In this document: positions 61,999-64,000 of the stretch, in pieces
Numbering within the stretch: the first letter of the stretch is position 1
Layout: every line of letters starts with the position of its first letter
Source of the DNA: Cordia subcordata
Lineage: Eukaryota > Streptophyta > Magnoliopsida > Boraginales > Cordiaceae
Direction: 5' to 3'
NCBI GenBank assembly: GCA_028554755.1
Contig: JAPTOF010000010.1
Span: 5,864,001-5,928,000, forward strand
Length of the DNA stretch: 64,000 nucleotides
The notes under the pieces: model-generated
What the model saw: the letters and a program-made list of their open reading frames with translations, nothing else
Databases searched by the model: none
What the model was told of the DNA's origin: nothing
Translations under genes and position numbers: made by a program

Positions 61999-62282
61999 CT
62001 CTCTCCGTTTCGTTTCACAATATCAGTGTTTTAGAAATTTTTTTTTTGGTCTTAAAATATACGTCACTTTGAAAAAGAGTAGAAAAAAGTAATAATTTTT
62101 ATTTTTTAAATTTATCCTATTTTAATGTAGAGATAAAAAAAAACATAATTTAATATTAAATAAGACAAAAAAAAAGAGAAAAGGATATTTTTATTAAGTT
62201 ATTGCATATTTATCCAAAAATAAGGCTATTAATTAATTTTATTGGCCTAAGTGTGAAAACCGATAAAATAAGATGGAAGGAG
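61999..62282. mobile_element. Stowaway-type (Tc1/mariner) MITE
   Basis: The left end CTCTCTCCGTTTCG and the reversed right end CTCCTTCCATCTTA fit the CTCCCTCCGTCCC consensus of Stowaway elements. TA lies directly outside each end (61997-61998 and 62283-62284), as expected. The 284-bp body is AT-rich and non-coding. Confidence 0.8.
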
Positions 62283-62958
62283 TAATTTTAAAAAAAAAAG
62301 TGAAGAGAAAAAGTATATTTTTTAAAATTTAAATCAGGCTTGAAGCTCTTGCCTTACCAACGAGCTGACGGCTAATGGTTGTTGGTCACGATTACTACCA
62401 AAAAGCTCCAATGAAGATGAATATTTCACGTGGAAGAGTGTGCATCTTTATGTTGGGTGTTTCTCTTGTAATTATATCCGATAGTAGAAGCCTTATTAAA
62501 GTAACTAAAAATCCCGTAGCTACCTTCGGAGAACACCAGCTCCGCAGGAGAGGCTTGGGCGGAACCCCGAAGGGGAGAGAGTTCCTTGTTTGCTATGTGC
62601 TTTGGCAATTATTAAGCATAGTAAAATGCACGGGACACGCATGAACTGGTCGGCCGATAGCATTGCTCATATCTCACTGAATGTCAAAAATGTAATGGAT
62701 ATTGCTAAAAAGACTATTAGCTTCAAAGATCGAGGGGTTCATTTTGAAAGTTAAAAGATTAAAATGTGAAAAGGTCGATAAACTTTAAAAAAGATATATA
62801 TTTTTAGGAAAAAAAGTGGAAAAAGGTCAATTCTTACGTGGTTAGGTAGAACACCGATCACGACGGATTTGACTTTTTAAGTTGTACTTTTTTAATATAT
62901 TCAGCGGCCAGTCAAGATGGAAAATAAAGAAAAATGAAAAGCGTCGTCCACGTATCTT

Positions 62959-63342
62959 GTGAATTTGTCCTCTAGTTTACCTTATCAGTTAAAAGTTTAT
63001 TATATTAGCATTTTTGTGTTTTTTGTATTTTTGTATGACATCATGTATGTCACATTTCATATTCATAAGAACATGAAATTTATCAATATGGAAAAATGTC
63101 TGTTTACTTACCTTAAGGAAAAAACCATATTGATATCTGTGCTCGACTTCATTAGTAAAATTAAGCCTATCTGCGTTGTTCCAGTTCTACTTTTGCAAAA
63201 AGGCGCACATACATATTTAGTTTTAGGTGCAGTATTGGTAGAAAGATTAGGCGAAGTGTTTGTTCTTGAAAGTCAGACCTGGAAAGACACTAAGGGAGAG
63301 GGACATACTCTTTCTATTGAATACTCAAGAAATTTATTTTGA
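62959..63342 (+). CDS. Unrecognised open reading frame, doubtful gene
   Basis: A 127-codon frame, the longest in the last 2 kb. Its first third is hydrophobic and T-rich; the later part (VVPVLLLQKGAHTYLVLGAV, then ERLGEVFVLESQTWKD) has more protein-like composition. A second short frame after a stop (about 63343-63483) has similar character (RKKAAIFLDTTDRVVVLIYR), so the whole may be a broken gene fragment. I do not recognise the family. It could be a transposon or organelle relic in the F-box intron. Confidence 0.2.
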   Translation: MNLSSSLPYQLKVYYISIFVFFVFLYDIMYVTFHIHKNMKFINMEKCLFTYLKEKTILISVLDFISKIKPICVVPVLLLQKGAHTYLVLGAVLVERLGEVFVLESQTWKDTKGEGHTLSIEYSRNLF

Positions 63343-64000
63343 ACGAACATCTTCGATGAGAAGCTATTAAAGAGGTTTAGGGATGATAGTCATGGTGTCA
63401 GGAAGAAAGCTGCCATCTTTCTTGATACTACAGATAGAGTAGTTGTTCTAATATATAGAAGTAGTTCTAATCGATCTCAATAGGCAACAGAACCACTTGG
63501 AGGGGAAAAAAAAAACTTACGTTTCAAGATTGTGTTGATTTGTTGTTCTAATGAACAGCTAGTCTGTGGCCCCCATCACAGCCCGGCCCGCAGGGGAGGC
63601 TAGATGGACAGAAGTAAAACTATGGTTTTGCTTTTTCCGAACAGATATTAATTCAGTCATGGAATTTTATCTGTTAATTTTATCCCATTAATGTTTTTCA
63701 GCTGTATCAGAAGTCTGTTTTTGTTGAACCAAGGCCATGGGAAGTGGACTGTTTCTAGTTTAGACTAGCTCCAGATTTTCCAGTTATAGTTGGTCTTAGC
63801 TTGAACATTAAACACAATCAATTTGGATATAAATGCTGAAATAGTCATCTTTCTTGGGAATTACTTGTATGATGTGGTAGCTCAATTACGAAAAGCGATC
63901 TAACGGGTAGAAACTCGATTGTTGTCTGTTGGTATTGAAATGTTGGAGAATCTGAAACTTGGCCTCTTTTTTTAGTGGTGATGCAGTATTCGGATACTGC

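Larger units (their letters stand above)
61917..64000 (+). other. Probable first intron of the F-box gene, or downstream DNA
   Basis: No continuation of the F-box protein was recognised with confidence. An AG followed by CTGTATCAGAAG at about 63702 opens a short frame that stops after 18 codons and is not convincing. The region holds a Stowaway MITE (61999-62282), an unassigned reading frame (62959-63342) and two GC-richer patches (62515-62580 and 63570-63610), both with a CCGCAGGRGAGGCT word. Confidence 0.45.

Noticed and set aside
62500..62640. Possible mitochondrial insertion listed as a feature
   Set aside because: GC-rich style alone is not enough; no mitochondrial gene was recognised, so it is kept only as a finding.
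1..64000. CRISPR arrays, operons, bacterial-type terminators, full-length retrotransposons, tRNA genes
   Set aside because: The sequence is plant nuclear DNA. No direct-repeat/spacer array, gag-pol frame or intact tRNA cloverleaf was seen.

Overview
The window is nuclear DNA from a flowering plant, very probably a eudicot. The genes are split by AT-rich GT-AG introns, the proteins match plant-only or plant-typical families (myosin XI, YUCCA, HCAR, BLISTER, an F-box protein), and the spaces between genes are AT-rich and full of small non-autonomous transposons. The species cannot be read from the sequence.

Layout: (1) 13-1905 (+) is the last seven exons of a class XI myosin heavy chain, the DIL/globular tail; the rest lies upstream. 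(2) 1906-17595 is a long gene-poor space with a MITE, three small hairpin repeats, an antisense nuclear copy of plastid DNA (whole 4.5S rRNA plus the 3' end of 23S rRNA), SINE-like units and a CACTA-like fragment. (3) 17750-19786 (+) is a complete three-exon YUCCA flavin monooxygenase gene (428 aa, auxin synthesis). (4) 19787-27083 is repeat-rich and includes a CACTA-type MITE with a 3-bp target duplication and several tandem arrays. (5) 27084-36038 (-) is a complete 19-exon gene for 7-hydroxymethyl chlorophyll a reductase (452 aa, chlorophyll cycle). (6) 36039-45426 holds a decayed PPR gene interrupted by a Mutator-type MITE with a perfect 9-bp target duplication, two further MITEs, and a second copy of a piece of the HCAR upstream region. 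(7) 45427-59097 (+) is a complete 13-exon BLISTER-like coiled-coil gene (771 aa). (8) 61557 to the window end (+) is the first exon of an F-box gene followed by what is probably a long intron containing a Stowaway MITE.

The genes do not form an operon or one pathway. The order myosin XI - YUCCA - HCAR matches Arabidopsis loci At1g04600 (XI-A), At1g04610 (YUC3) and At1g04620 (HCAR) as I remember them, so the left part is probably an old conserved block. BLISTER and the F-box gene are not part of that remembered block.

No clearly new gene system was found. The most useful leads are the conserved block, the datable Mutator insertion in the PPR relic, the plastid rRNA insertion, a duplicated splice donor in BLISTER, and the copied HCAR upstream sequence. 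Exon borders come from reading splice signals and protein similarity by eye, with all reading phases checked.
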